DNA of 64,000 nucleotides, from assembly GCA_023150475.1 (NCBI GenBank), contig JAKLKU010000003.1, positions 124,001 to 188,000 of the forward strand, in the 5' to 3' direction. How positions within the stretch are numbered: the first letter of the stretch is position 1; each line of letters opens with the position of its first letter. This document shows, piece by piece, positions 1-8,103 of this stretch. Both the position numbers and the translations under genes were made by a program. Below the pieces are notes generated by a model. It was not told where the DNA came from, did no database searches, and saw nothing but the letters and a program-made list of their open reading frames with translations. Origin of the DNA: Planctomycetota bacterium. Lineage in GTDB: Bacteria > Planctomycetota > UBA1135 > GCA-002686595.

Positions 1-2
1 TG

Positions 3-389
3 CGCCACGAGTTCGCGCCGCGCGGCGCGGTCGAGCTCATGCTGACTGCGGCGATTCGGGGGCTCGGACTCTTGCGGTCGCCGCTCGTGACCGGCGCCGG
101 GCTGGCGCTCGACGACGGCACGGTGCGCAGCGCGTGGCTCGAGTGGGCGTTGCACGCGGCTCGCCCGTGGTGGTTCCTGCACCTCGGTTGCGTGCTGCTC
201 TTCGCGTACGACGTGCATCGGCGCCTCGCCGGGGCGGCGTTCGGCACGCGCGTCTTCTGGCTCGCGGCTGCGTTGCTCGGAGGCCTGATGGGCTGGGCCG
301 CGTTCCACGCGCTCGAACGCCGCGGCCACGCCGAGCCCGCGCGCCGCGACGAGCTCGCCGCGCGCGTGCCGCTGCTCGTCACTGCGTGA
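3..389 (+). CDS. C-terminal part of an unidentified membrane protein (5' end outside window)
   Basis: The reading frame is open from the first bases of the window, so the true start lies upstream; an internal ATG at 39 is probably not the start. The visible 128 residues contain two clear hydrophobic segments: one around PWWFLHLGCVLLFAY, followed by a basic loop (DVHRRL), and one around VFWLAAALLGGLMGW. The tail is charged and Ala/Arg rich. No family could be recognised. The stop codon overlaps by 11 bases the 3' end of the convergent oxidase-like gene. The neighbour suggests a respiratory or membrane role, but this is a guess from position only. Confidence 0.5.
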   Translation, partial: RHEFAPRGAVELMLTAAIRGLGLLRSPLVTGAGLALDDGTVRSAWLEWALHAARPWWFLHLGCVLLFAYDVHRRLAGAAFGTRVFWLAAALLGGLMGWAAFHALERRGHAEPARRDELAARVPLLVTA

Positions 390-825
390 GCTTGGAATAG
401 TCCTCCCGCGGACTGCGGATGCGCGGGAGCATGCCGACCACGAAGACGATCACGGCGAGCACTTCGAGGCACGACGCGCCGAACACGAGCACGTTCCACC
501 CGTGGGCCAGCGAGTACTCGCGCACGATCTCACCGGTCGAGCGTCCGATCACTCCGACGACGATCAACCAGTAGACGAGCTCGAAACGCGCCGGCTTCCA
601 GCGCGGATCGCCCTCCGCGGGCTTCGGGAACATCCACAAAGCGACGCCCATGATCACCATCAAGAGGAAGCCGACGAGGATCATGTGCGCGTGCGCCGGG
701 ATGTAGCCCTGGCGCATGACGCCGAACCCGAGGTACTGCACCGCCGAGATGTGCAACCCGGTGAGCAGCCCGAGCACGAGGAAGGCGAACGCGGTCTTGA
801 TGTAGCGGCGGACGAGCGGAGGCAT
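379..825 (-). CDS. small haem-copper oxidase subunit I-like membrane protein
   Basis: A 148-residue protein with four predicted membrane helices. Helix 1 carries His25 (GLHISA) and helix 2 carries His45 and His47 in a PAHAHMILVGF motif, resembling helices of cbb3-type or NorB-type haem-copper oxidase subunit I. It is far shorter than a true subunit I (more than 450 residues), so it cannot be a complete oxidase. It may be a haem-binding relative or a stand-alone helper. The frame is open further upstream to 984, but the ATG at 825 was chosen because GGGAGA lies at a good distance before it and the protein then begins just before helix 1. It is divergent from the flavoenzyme gene at 935. Confidence 0.7.
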   Translation of the reverse strand: MPPLVRRYIKTAFAFLVLGLLTGLHISAVQYLGFGVMRQGYIPAHAHMILVGFLLMVIMGVALWMFPKPAEGDPRWKPARFELVYWLIVVGVIGRSTGEIVREYSLAHGWNVLVFGASCLEVLAVIVFVVGMLPRIRSPREDYSKLTQ

Positions 826-934
826 CTCGAATCTCCCGGGCGCGTGAGCTCGGCCCGTGGTCGCGCGGATTGTGCCCTCCGGCTTCCCTTCGGCCCGGGG
901 TTTTCCTCCAATCGCGAGCGCCAGGGAACGAAGG

Positions 935-2098
935 ATGCCTCCCCACAACGTCCGATCGCTGGTGGTCGTCGGTGGCGGGATCAACGGACTCGCCGCGTTG
1001 TTCCATGCGTTGCGGCTCGGCGCGAAGGGGCCGTTGCTCGTCGACCGCTTCCAACTCGGTCACGATCGTGCGAGTTCACACGGGCCGTCGCGGATCGCGC
1101 GCTCGATGTACCCGCATGCGGGTTATGTGCGGCTGATGCGTGCGACGTTCGCGGAGGAATGGCCGCGACTCGAACGCGCGGCCGGCGAGCCGCTGCTCTT
1201 CCGCTCGCCCGGGCTCTTCTACGGACCGGCGGCCGGGCCGATCGCGGCGTACGCGAAAGGCGTGCGGGAGGCCGGGGCGGAAGTCGACGTGCTCGACGTC
1301 GCGACGGCGCGCACGCTCTTCCCGATGCTGCGGTTCGAGGAGGACGAGCTCGTGCTGCACGATCGGACGGCGGCATTGATCGCAGCGGCGCGAACGCTGC
1401 GCGCGCTCGAACGCTCGACCCGCGCGAGCGGCGCCGAGTTCCAACTCGGCACGCGCGTCCTGGCGATCGATCCGTCGCGCGACCCGATCCGCATCGAGAC
1501 CGATCGCGGGGAGCTCCTCGCCGAACGCGTGATCCTGACCGCCGGGCCGTGGGCTCGCGCGCTGGTGCCGGAACTCGCGACGCGGCTCCTCGCGATCCGC
1601 CAGAACCTCGCGTACTTCGAGCTCGAAGGCGCGCGCGACGAATTCCGCGTCGGACGCTTCCCGGTGTTCGCGCGCATCGGGCTCGACGAGAACGACTTCT
1701 ACTACGGTCTGCCCGAGTTCGATCATCCGGGCGTCAAACTCGCACAGCACGTCACGCGCGGCCGCACCGACGATCCCGACTCGTCGCCGGGCACCTACGA
1801 CGAGGACGCGATCGAGGACCTGCGTGCCTTCGCGATCCGCGCGTTCGTGCGACCGGTGCGAGGCCTCGCCGGCGCCGACACGTGCATGTACACGTGCACG
1901 CCGACCGAGGACTTCGTGTTGGCGCCGCACCCGGCGAATCGGCGCTTCGTGATCGGCTCGGGCTGTTCCGGCCACGGCTTCAAGTTCGGGCCGATGCTCG
2001 GCCGGATCCTGGCCGAGCTCGCCCTGTTCGGCGACAGCAAGCTGCCGGAGTACCGGGCGCTGCAGACGGAGTTCTCCCTCGCCGGCCGCAGCGCGTGA
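935..2098 (+). CDS. FAD-dependent oxidoreductase, sarcosine oxidase / N-methyltryptophan oxidase type
   Basis: A 387-residue DAO-family flavoenzyme. The N-terminus has the dinucleotide-binding fold VVVGGGINGLAA (about residues 9-20). Near the C-terminus, GADTCMYTCTPTEDF places Cys317 where monomeric sarcosine oxidase carries its covalent flavin (Cys315), and a glycine-rich GSGCSGHGFKFGP motif follows. Family members oxidise N-methyl amino acids or related secondary amines, giving H2O2. The exact substrate cannot be read from the sequence. The start at 935 was preferred over an in-frame ATG at 857 because GGAACGAAGG precedes it and the Rossmann motif then falls at the usual distance. Confidence 0.88.
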   Translation: MPPHNVRSLVVVGGGINGLAALFHALRLGAKGPLLVDRFQLGHDRASSHGPSRIARSMYPHAGYVRLMRATFAEEWPRLERAAGEPLLFRSPGLFYGPAAGPIAAYAKGVREAGAEVDVLDVATARTLFPMLRFEEDELVLHDRTAALIAAARTLRALERSTRASGAEFQLGTRVLAIDPSRDPIRIETDRGELLAERVILTAGPWARALVPELATRLLAIRQNLAYFELEGARDEFRVGRFPVFARIGLDENDFYYGLPEFDHPGVKLAQHVTRGRTDDPDSSPGTYDEDAIEDLRAFAIRAFVRPVRGLAGADTCMYTCTPTEDFVLAPHPANRRFVIGSGCSGHGFKFGPMLGRILAELALFGDSKLPEYRALQTEFSLAGRSA

Positions 2099-2188
2099 GG
2101 CCAGGCGACGCGCGCGAGGCTCGCAGAATTGCGCCGTTCGCCGAGCCGCAGTAGCTTGGGCGCCGCTTCGTCCGAAAGGAGTGCCGCC

Positions 2189-2422
2189 ATGAAACGCCTC
2201 GCCCGCACGTTGGTCCTGCCGCTCTTGGTCGCGGTCGGTTTCCTCGCGACGAGCTCCTTCCGTCCGCACGCGCACGACTGCGCCGCGCTCACGAGCGACG
2301 ACGAACCGCCGCCCGAATGCCCGCTCTGCGGCGGCGACCCTCAGCTCCACCTGAAGCGGCTCTCGGAACTCGCCGTGCTGCGCTTCGAGCTCGCGTTCGC
2401 CGGTCTGATGGACCTGCGCTGA
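2189..2422 (+). CDS. small secreted Cys/His-containing protein
   Basis: A 77-residue protein with a signal-peptide-like N-terminus (MKRLARTLVLPLLVAVGFLA) and a short mature part containing PHAHDC and ECPLCGG, so two to three Cys and two His that could bind a metal or form a disulfide. GAAAGGAG lies upstream of the ATG. No known family was recognised. It ends three bases before the 3' end of the convergent acr3 gene, so there is no room for a separate terminator. Confidence 0.55.
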   Translation: MKRLARTLVLPLLVAVGFLATSSFRPHAHDCAALTSDDEPPPECPLCGGDPQLHLKRLSELAVLRFELAFAGLMDLR

Positions 2423-2425
2423 CCC

Positions 2426-3499
2426 TCACGCGTTCGACGCGCGGAACCAACGCGCCTTGATGCGCTCCGAGACGCCGACGAGCGCGATCAGGACGGGCAC
2501 TTCGACGAGCGGCCCGATCACGGCGGCGAACGCGACGTCGCTCGAGATGCCGAAAGACGCGATCGCGACGGCGAGCGACAGCTCGAAGTTGTTCGACGCC
2601 GCCGTGAACGACAACGTCGCCGAACGTTCGTAGTCGGCGCCGGCCCGACGGCTCATCCAGAACGAGCCGAGGAACATCACGACGAAGTAGACGCAGAGCG
2701 GCGCCGCGATGCGCGCGACATCGAGCGGGAGCTCGAGCAACGCGCTGCCCTTCAACGAGAACATCACGACGATCGTGAAGAGCAACGCGAAGAGCGTCAG
2801 CGGGGAGATGCGCGGGACGAACGACCGCTCGTACCACTCCCGCCCACGCAGGCCGACCAGCACGCGGCGAGTCAGGAAACCGAGCGCGAACGGGATGCCG
2901 AGGTAGATGCCGACCGACTTCGCGATCTCGCCGATCGTCAGCCCCTCGACGACGGTGCCCGAGAGCCCGAGCTTCGGCGGCAGCCACGTCGCGAAGAACC
3001 ACGCGTACAGCGGGAAGAACAGGATCTGGAACAGCGAGTTCAGCGCGACGAGCCCCGCGCAGTACTCACGATCGCCGCCGGCGAGGTCGTTCCAGACGAT
3101 CACCATCGCGATGCAGCGCGCGAGCCCGATCAGGATGAGGCCGACCATGTAGCCCGGCTCGTCGCGCAGGAACACCAGCGCGAGTGCGAACATCAGGACC
3201 GGACCGACGATCCAGTTCTGCACGAGCGACAGCGCGAGCACCTTGCGGTCGGCGGCGACGCGTCCGAGCTCCTCGTACCGCACTTTCGCGAGCGGTGGGA
3301 ACATCATGGCGATCAGGCCGATCGCGATCGGGATCGACGTGCTGCCGAAGCTCCACCGATCGAGCAACGCGGGCACGTCCGGCGCGAAGCGCCCGAGCAC
3401 GATGCCGAACGCCATCGCGACGAAGATCCAGAGCGTCAGATAACGGTCGAGGAAGGCGAGCCGCCCCATCGTGTGCCGCTGGTTCACGGATTCGTTCAT
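2426..3499 (-). CDS. acr3: ACR3-family arsenite efflux permease
   Basis: A 357-residue protein with about ten membrane helices. It matches the Acr3 family, with the conserved Cys-containing helix [19 protein letters not shown] and the helix-region motif [17 protein letters not shown]. Acr3 extrudes arsenite across the inner membrane using the proton gradient. It is the last gene of a leftward arsR-arsM-arsC-acr3 operon and starts seven bases after the arsC stop. The start gives MNESVNQRH; a second possible Met (MGRLAF) lies 10 residues further in. Confidence 0.95.
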   Translation of the reverse strand: MNESVNQRHTMGRLAFLDRYLTLWIFVAMAFGIVLGRFAPDVPALLDRWSFGSTSIPIAIGLIAMMFPPLAKVRYEELGRVAADRKVLALSLVQNWIVGPVLMFALALVFLRDEPGYMVGLILIGLARCIAMVIVWNDLAGGDREYCAGLVALNSLFQILFFPLYAWFFATWLPPKLGLSGTVVEGLTIGEIAKSVGIYLGIPFALGFLTRRVLVGLRGREWYERSFVPRISPLTLFALLFTIVVMFSLKGSALLELPLDVARIAAPLCVYFVVMFLGSFWMSRRAGADYERSATLSFTAASNNFELSLAVAIASFGISSDVAFAAVIGPLVEVPVLIALVGVSERIKARWFRASNA

Positions 3500-3506
3500 G
3501 GACGCC

Positions 3507-3917
3507 TCACGCGCGCTTGCGCGACCAACCTTCGCGTTCGACGAAGTCGAACACGCGCTGGCGCACTTGATCGCGGATGCGCCGGGCCGCGTCCACGCCC
3601 GCGCCCTTCGGGTCGGCGAGAGGCCAGTCGTCGCGCCGGATGCCCGGCACGTTCGGGCAGGCTTCGCCGCACCCGAGGGTGATCAACCACGTCGCGCCAC
3701 GCGCGAGCTCCTCGGTGAGTTTCTGCGGCTTCTTCGCCGAGAGATCGACGCCGAGTTCCCCCATCACGGCGACCACTTCGGGATGCACGCGCTCCCCCGG
3801 TTGCGTGCCCGCGCTGAGAGCGCGAGCTCTCGCCGGGTCCGCGCAGAGTTCGAAGAACGCCGCGGCCATCTGCGAGCGACCCGCGTTGTGCACACAGGCG
3901 AAGATGACGGTGTCCAT
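3507..3917 (-). CDS. arsC: arsenate reductase, low-molecular-weight phosphatase type
   Basis: A 136-residue protein with the LMW-phosphatase P-loop CVHNAGRS (Cys8 to Arg14) at the N-terminus and the acid motif DDWPLADP near residue 95. The family reduces arsenate to arsenite, with thioredoxin as electron donor. Further Cys residues (LGCGEACP, near residue 85) provide the resolving thiols of the thioredoxin-coupled class. The gene sits between arsM and acr3 with tiny gaps, so reduction, methylation and export are co-expressed. Confidence 0.95.
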   Translation of the reverse strand: MDTVIFACVHNAGRSQMAAAFFELCADPARARALSAGTQPGERVHPEVVAVMGELGVDLSAKKPQKLTEELARGATWLITLGCGEACPNVPGIRRDDWPLADPKGAGVDAARRIRDQVRQRVFDFVEREGWSRKRA

Positions 3918-3920
3918 CGC

Positions 3921-4760
3921 TCAGCGAGGCTTCGTGGCACGGAGGAACGCGCTGTAGACGGCGCCGTCGAGCGAATCGACGCACGCGCGGAACTCCTTCC
4001 CGCGGATCCCCGCGTCCGCGACCATGCGCTTCGCTTCGTCACGACCGAACTCGCGCGTCGGCGTGATCGTCACGTCGACGAAGCCGACGGCCGCGAGCTG
4101 CTTCGAGTAGTCCGCGTCGACCAACGCGCCGGCGATGCAGCCCGTGTAGAGCTCCATCGAACGGCGGACTTCGCCGGTGAGCTCGCGCCGCAGCACGATG
4201 TCCGACACCGCGAAGCGTCCACCCGGCTTGAGCACCCGGAACGCTTCCGCGAGCACGCGCGGCTTGTCTCCGGAGAGGTTGATGACGCAGTTCGAGACGA
4301 TCACGTCGACGCTCGCGTCCGGCAGCGGAATCGCTTCGATCTCGCCCTTCAGGAACTCGACGTTCGTGACGCCGGCCTTCGCCTGGTTCGCGCGAGCGAC
4401 GGCGAGCATCTCGTCGGTCATGTCGAGCCCGTACGCCTTACCGCCGGGCGCGACGCGCTTCGCGGAGAGCAACACGTCGATGCCACCACCCGAACCGAGG
4501 TCGAGCACGACTTCGCCGGGGCGGAGCTCGGCGAGCGCCGTCGGGTTGCCACAGCCGAACGAAGCGGCGAGCGCATCCGCCGGCACCGCGCCGGCTTCGG
4601 TCGCGTCGTAGAGGTTCGACGTGATCGGATCGCACGAACCGGACGCGCCGCTCGCCGAACCGCAGCACGAACTGCCCTGGCCGGCGAGTTTGCCGCGCAC
4701 GGCGGCTCCGTAACGTTCACGAACCGTGCGTTTGAGGTCTTGGTGGGTCGAGTCGTTCAT
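3921..4760 (-). CDS. arsM: arsenite S-adenosylmethionine methyltransferase
   Basis: A 279-residue class I methyltransferase of the ArsM type. The SAM-binding motif is VLDLGSGGGIDVLLSAK. The arsenic-binding Cys positions are recognisable: the early CC pair (GSSCCGS), the Cys in SNCVINL and the Cys in YTGCIAGAL. It methylates As(III) to methylated arsenicals. The frame is open far upstream, to 5687, but the ATG at 4760 was chosen because AAGGAA precedes it, the protein then has normal ArsM length, and the upstream extension overlaps arsR. It is second in the ars operon; the arsC start follows four bases after its stop. Confidence 0.94.
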   Translation of the reverse strand: MNDSTHQDLKRTVRERYGAAVRGKLAGQGSSCCGSASGASGSCDPITSNLYDATEAGAVPADALAASFGCGNPTALAELRPGEVVLDLGSGGGIDVLLSAKRVAPGGKAYGLDMTDEMLAVARANQAKAGVTNVEFLKGEIEAIPLPDASVDVIVSNCVINLSGDKPRVLAEAFRVLKPGGRFAVSDIVLRRELTGEVRRSMELYTGCIAGALVDADYSKQLAAVGFVDVTITPTREFGRDEAKRMVADAGIRGKEFRACVDSLDGAVYSAFLRATKPR

Positions 4761-4795
4761 GGATCGATTTCCTTCGATATGGAGGTCGCTCGTGC

Positions 4796-5161
4796 TCACG
4801 TGGAAAGCAGCGCGGCGAGCGCCGCGAGCTTGGCGACGGTCTGTCGTTCGAGGGTGTAGTGATTCCAGGTCCCGCGGCGTTCGACGCGGACCAGCCCGGC
4901 CTCGCGCAGGATCCGTAGGTGGTGCGAGATCGTCGGCTGCGACAGATCGAAATGCGCTTCGATCTCGCACGCGCAGAGGGTGCCCGTGCGTTCGGCGAGC
5001 ATGACGAGGATCTCGAGCCGCGTCTCGTCCGCGAGCGCCTTGCACAGCACTGCGTACGAGCCGACGGTGCGCGCGCGCCCCCGGCCGGTCGAAGGATTCG
5101 GCACGCAGCACTCGGCGTCGTCGGCAGCGGACTTTTGGGGGGTCGTCTTCGCGCGAGGCAT
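4796..5161 (-). CDS. arsR: ArsR/SmtB-family arsenic-responsive repressor
   Basis: A 121-residue winged-helix repressor. The recognition region ALADETRLEILVML...CACEIEAHFDLSQPTISHHLRIL is typical of ArsR. Cys residues in LCACE, just before the recognition helices, match the usual As(III)-sensing position (CxC), and an extra CC pair is present near residue 18. It is the first gene of the ars operon. An inverted repeat lies 19-42 bases upstream of its ATG and is the likely operator, giving autoregulation relieved by arsenite. Confidence 0.93.
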   Translation of the reverse strand: MPRAKTTPQKSAADDAECCVPNPSTGRGRARTVGSYAVLCKALADETRLEILVMLAERTGTLCACEIEAHFDLSQPTISHHLRILREAGLVRVERRGTWNHYTLERQTVAKLAALAALLST

Positions 5162-5179
5162 CTCGGCCGCAGTGTAGTA

Positions 5180-5203
5180 CTGGATCGACGTTTATCAATC
5201 CAG
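5180..5203 (-). promoter_or_regulatory. candidate ArsR operator
   Basis: CTGGAT at 5180-5185 and ATCCAG at 5198-5203 form a perfect six-base inverted repeat around an AT-richer centre with a TTATCAAT core, in an otherwise very GC-rich gap. It lies just upstream of the arsR start at 5161. ArsR repressors bind imperfect inverted repeats with AT-rich centres overlapping the promoter, so position and form both fit. This is inference from sequence; no footprint exists. Confidence 0.5.
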
Positions 5204-5602
5204 CGTCCCGCGCGACGGCCGTACTCCATGCGACGTACGGGGCGAACTCCGCGCGCCGAGCTCGCGCGCGTCGTTTCGTCGGACACGCCGCGGCGGCCGA
5301 GTCGCTGGCGGCCGCGTCGCTGGCCGCGGCGTCTTCGGGCGCGGCGTCTTCGGGCGCGGAGTCTCGCTCCGCCCGGTCGGTGCGTGCCGCCGGACTCGAA
5401 CGGGCGCGAGTTCGCCGTCGCATCTCGAGTGCGGGCTCCGGGCCGAACGCGTTCCCGAGCGGCGGCGATCGCGGCGGCGACGCGGATCCACGGCTCCGAA
5501 ACGCTCGACGATTTTCTCGCTCACGACACAACGCATACAGACGTAGCCCTGCGCCGTCGCTCGCACTCGACGAGCGTCCGCCGCGTGTCCCAGAAGCGCC
5601 AG
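5204..5602. other. intergenic region without a supported gene
   Basis: About 400 bases between the ars operator and the first repeat-domain protein. It contains a short local duplication (GCGTCTTCGGGCGCG twice in tandem near 5330-5360) and several GCGGCC/GTCGCTGG near-repeats. Frames crossing it show biased, low-complexity translation (Arg/Ala/Ser) and no recognisable domain. It probably carries the promoter of the rightward gene, which could not be pinpointed. Confidence 0.4.
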
Positions 5603-8083
5603 ATGCGTTCGTCCTCCACCGCCAAGGCTCTGACTTGGCTCGTCGCGCTCGCGCTCGCGCTCGTCGCGGCGCTGTGGTTCGCCGCACGCGAGCTCGCTCG
5701 ACGCGAGCTCGACATCGCCGGCGGTCAACGCACGCAGCGCGTGCCGTCGGACTACCGGGGCGGCGCGAGCGCGGACGCGCTCGGCGCCAGCCGCGGGCTC
5801 GACGACGCGGAACCGACCGATCCCTCGCGCGCCGATGCGCTGGACGGCGTCGCGCGCCAATCCGCGCTCGGCACGCCGCATGCGCTCGAGCTGCGTTTCG
5901 CCGACGGACGTCCGCTCGTCGGCGCGCACGTGCTCGCGTTCGACGGCGACAGGTTGCTCGACCGCGCGGTGAGCGACGCCACGGGCCGCGCGAGCGTGTC
6001 GACGCCGACCGAGCGAGTCCAACTGCTGATCGCAGGCGCGAACCTCGTCCCCGACTTTCGGGCGGTCCAGTTCGCGCCGGGTCGACTCGGCACCGCCCCG
6101 ACGCGCATCGAACTTCCAGCCGGCGTGCTCGCCGGCACGTTCCGGCCGCTCGACGCGCGGCTCGATCGCACGGTCACGTTGCACGTCGAGAGCGACCGGC
6201 CGTGGTTCGTCGCGCAGGGGCTCGGCGACGTCGTGCGCCGCTCGGTCCCGAGCGACTGGCTCGACCCGATCGCACGCGAAGTACAAGCCGACGCGGACGG
6301 CCGTTTCCGGTTCGAAGGCCTCTCCGAACCGTGGAGCGGCATGCTCCGCGTCGGCCCCGAATGCACGCTCTACGCAGGCTCGCCGCCGCTCGTCGTCGGC
6401 CTCGACAACCGGGCTCGGCTCGGTGAGCTCCGCGACGACTTGGTGTTCGAAGTGTTCCAACGCCCGCGGCTCGTCGGCCGGATCGTCGAGACGCCGGGCG
6501 GACGCGGCGTCGGCGGCCTCGTCGTCTCGCTCGGCGTGAGCTACGCGACGGGGTCGGTGCCGGTGCGCGCCGACGCGGACACTCGGCTCTCGAACGCGAC
6601 CACCGACGGCGACGGCGCGTTCGGCGTCTGGCTGCCCGAACAGCGACGCGCGGAAGACTCGCCGCGCCCCAGTTGGCCGGCGATCGACGCCGTGAGTCTG
6701 TCGGCGCAGGACGCCGATGGCGCGCTGCTGCGCCACGTCACGCTGCAGGCGTCGCAACTGCGGGGGCCGTTCGACCTCGGCGAAGTGCCGCTTTCGTCGC
6801 CCGCCGACGAACGCGTCGAGTTCAACGTCCACGATCCTCGCAACCAGCCGATCGCCGGCGCACGCGTGCAACTCGGCGCGGACGGCGCACGCACGGATGC
6901 GCAAGGTCGAGCGTGCGTCGCCCGCACGGCGGAGAGCTGGTTCGTCGCGAGCGTCGCCGCGCGCGGCTTCCGCACGGCGACGGTCGACGTCGCGGGCCGC
7001 TCGACGGTCGACGTGACGCTCGAACGAGCGCCCGAACTCGCGCTGCGCTTCGTGCGCGCCGACGGCCTGCCGGCCGCATCGCTCGACGTCGAGTTCGGCG
7101 GCCCCGGCGTCGCGGACCGGCTCGGCTTCGAGTTCGGCAACGCGTCCTGGCGGCGCACGACCGGAGCCGACGGCAGAGTCACGCTCGACGGTGTGCTCGC
7201 GAACGCCGAGATCGACGTCGTCGCGCGCGGCGCGTTCGGCGAAGAGCTCGAACGCTTCAGCGTGGTCGCCGACGACAAAAGCACGGAACAGGAGCTGGTG
7301 CTCGCCGTGCCGACGACGCGCGTCCACGGCATCGTCACCGATCCGAACCAGAATCCGTTGGTCGGCGTCCACGTGATCGCACACCGCGACTCCGAAACCG
7401 TGACGAGGACCAGCGACGCGTCCGGCGAGTTCACGATCGATTGGGTCGTGCCCGGCGCGCTGCGCTTCGCGTTGGAGAAGCCCGGCTTCGCGCCCGAGTA
7501 CCGCGACGAGCCGGAAGTCGGCAGCGGCCACGCTTCGTTCCACTTTCGACTGCTCGAGGCGCGCACCGTGCTCGTCCGCGCGGAGGACACGAGCGGCCGC
7601 GGCGTGCCGTTCGAATGCCTGCGCATCGCTTGGGCGACTCGACCCGAGACGTTGATGCAGCGTCTCTCCGCCGCGGGCGTGCGCATCGATCCCGCTCCGG
7701 CGGAAGGCGCGCGCGTCGAAGCGTGCATCGCCGGAGTGCGCTACGTGCGCGAGCTCGGCGCGAACGAACGCGAACTCGTCTTCGCCGTGCCGGACCACGG
7801 ACGCGCGCGCTTCGACCTGCATTTCTCCTCCGACGAGGAACGCCAGGCGTGGGCCCAACGCGGCGGCTCGCTCTCGGTGCTCGTGCGCGACGTCGAAGGC
7901 ACGCTCGAGCCGCAACGGGCCTACTTCTCGTTCGGCAGCACGGCGCTGACGCTCGATTACCTCCTCCCGGGCGAATACGAAGCGTGTTTCGAGTGCGGAG
8001 ACACGCCCGACGCCGCCGCTCGAGCCGCCGTGCGCTTCCGCGTGCGAGCGAACGACACCACGACCGTCGTTCTCGCCCCGTGA
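5603..8083 (+). CDS. membrane-anchored protein with Carboxypeptidase-regulatory-like beta-sandwich repeats
   Basis: An 826-residue protein with one N-terminal hydrophobic segment (WLVALALALVAALWFAA) that acts as signal anchor or signal peptide. Most of the rest consists of repeated beta-sandwich modules of the CarboxypepD_reg-like type, seen as recurring phrases such as GIVTDPNQNPLVGVHVIA, TDGDGAFGVWL and DASGEFTIDW. These modules are structural or carbohydrate/protein-binding; no enzyme domain is visible. A GTG at 5585 giving MSQKRQM is an alternative start. It lies 20 bases before a related gene, suggesting an operon and an old duplication. Confidence 0.8.
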   Translation: MRSSSTAKALTWLVALALALVAALWFAARELARRELDIAGGQRTQRVPSDYRGGASADALGASRGLDDAEPTDPSRADALDGVARQSALGTPHALELRFADGRPLVGAHVLAFDGDRLLDRAVSDATGRASVSTPTERVQLLIAGANLVPDFRAVQFAPGRLGTAPTRIELPAGVLAGTFRPLDARLDRTVTLHVESDRPWFVAQGLGDVVRRSVPSDWLDPIAREVQADADGRFRFEGLSEPWSGMLRVGPECTLYAGSPPLVVGLDNRARLGELRDDLVFEVFQRPRLVGRIVETPGGRGVGGLVVSLGVSYATGSVPVRADADTRLSNATTDGDGAFGVWLPEQRRAEDSPRPSWPAIDAVSLSAQDADGALLRHVTLQASQLRGPFDLGEVPLSSPADERVEFNVHDPRNQPIAGARVQLGADGARTDAQGRACVARTAESWFVASVAARGFRTATVDVAGRSTVDVTLERAPELALRFVRADGLPAASLDVEFGGPGVADRLGFEFGNASWRRTTGADGRVTLDGVLANAEIDVVARGAFGEELERFSVVADDKSTEQELVLAVPTTRVHGIVTDPNQNPLVGVHVIAHRDSETVTRTSDASGEFTIDWVVPGALRFALEKPGFAPEYRDEPEVGSGHASFHFRLLEARTVLVRAEDTSGRGVPFECLRIAWATRPETLMQRLSAAGVRIDPAPAEGARVEACIAGVRYVRELGANERELVFAVPDHGRARFDLHFSSDEERQAWAQRGGSLSVLVRDVEGTLEPQRAYFSFGSTALTLDYLLPGEYEACFECGDTPDAAARAAVRFRVRANDTTTVVLAP

Positions 8084-8103
8084 CGGCGTAGAATCCGCGG
8101 CGC

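Noticed and set aside
4761..5687. Long N-terminal extension of ArsM in the same open frame
   Set aside because: It runs antisense-like through arsR and low-complexity sequence; the start at 4760 has a ribosome-binding site and gives the family length.
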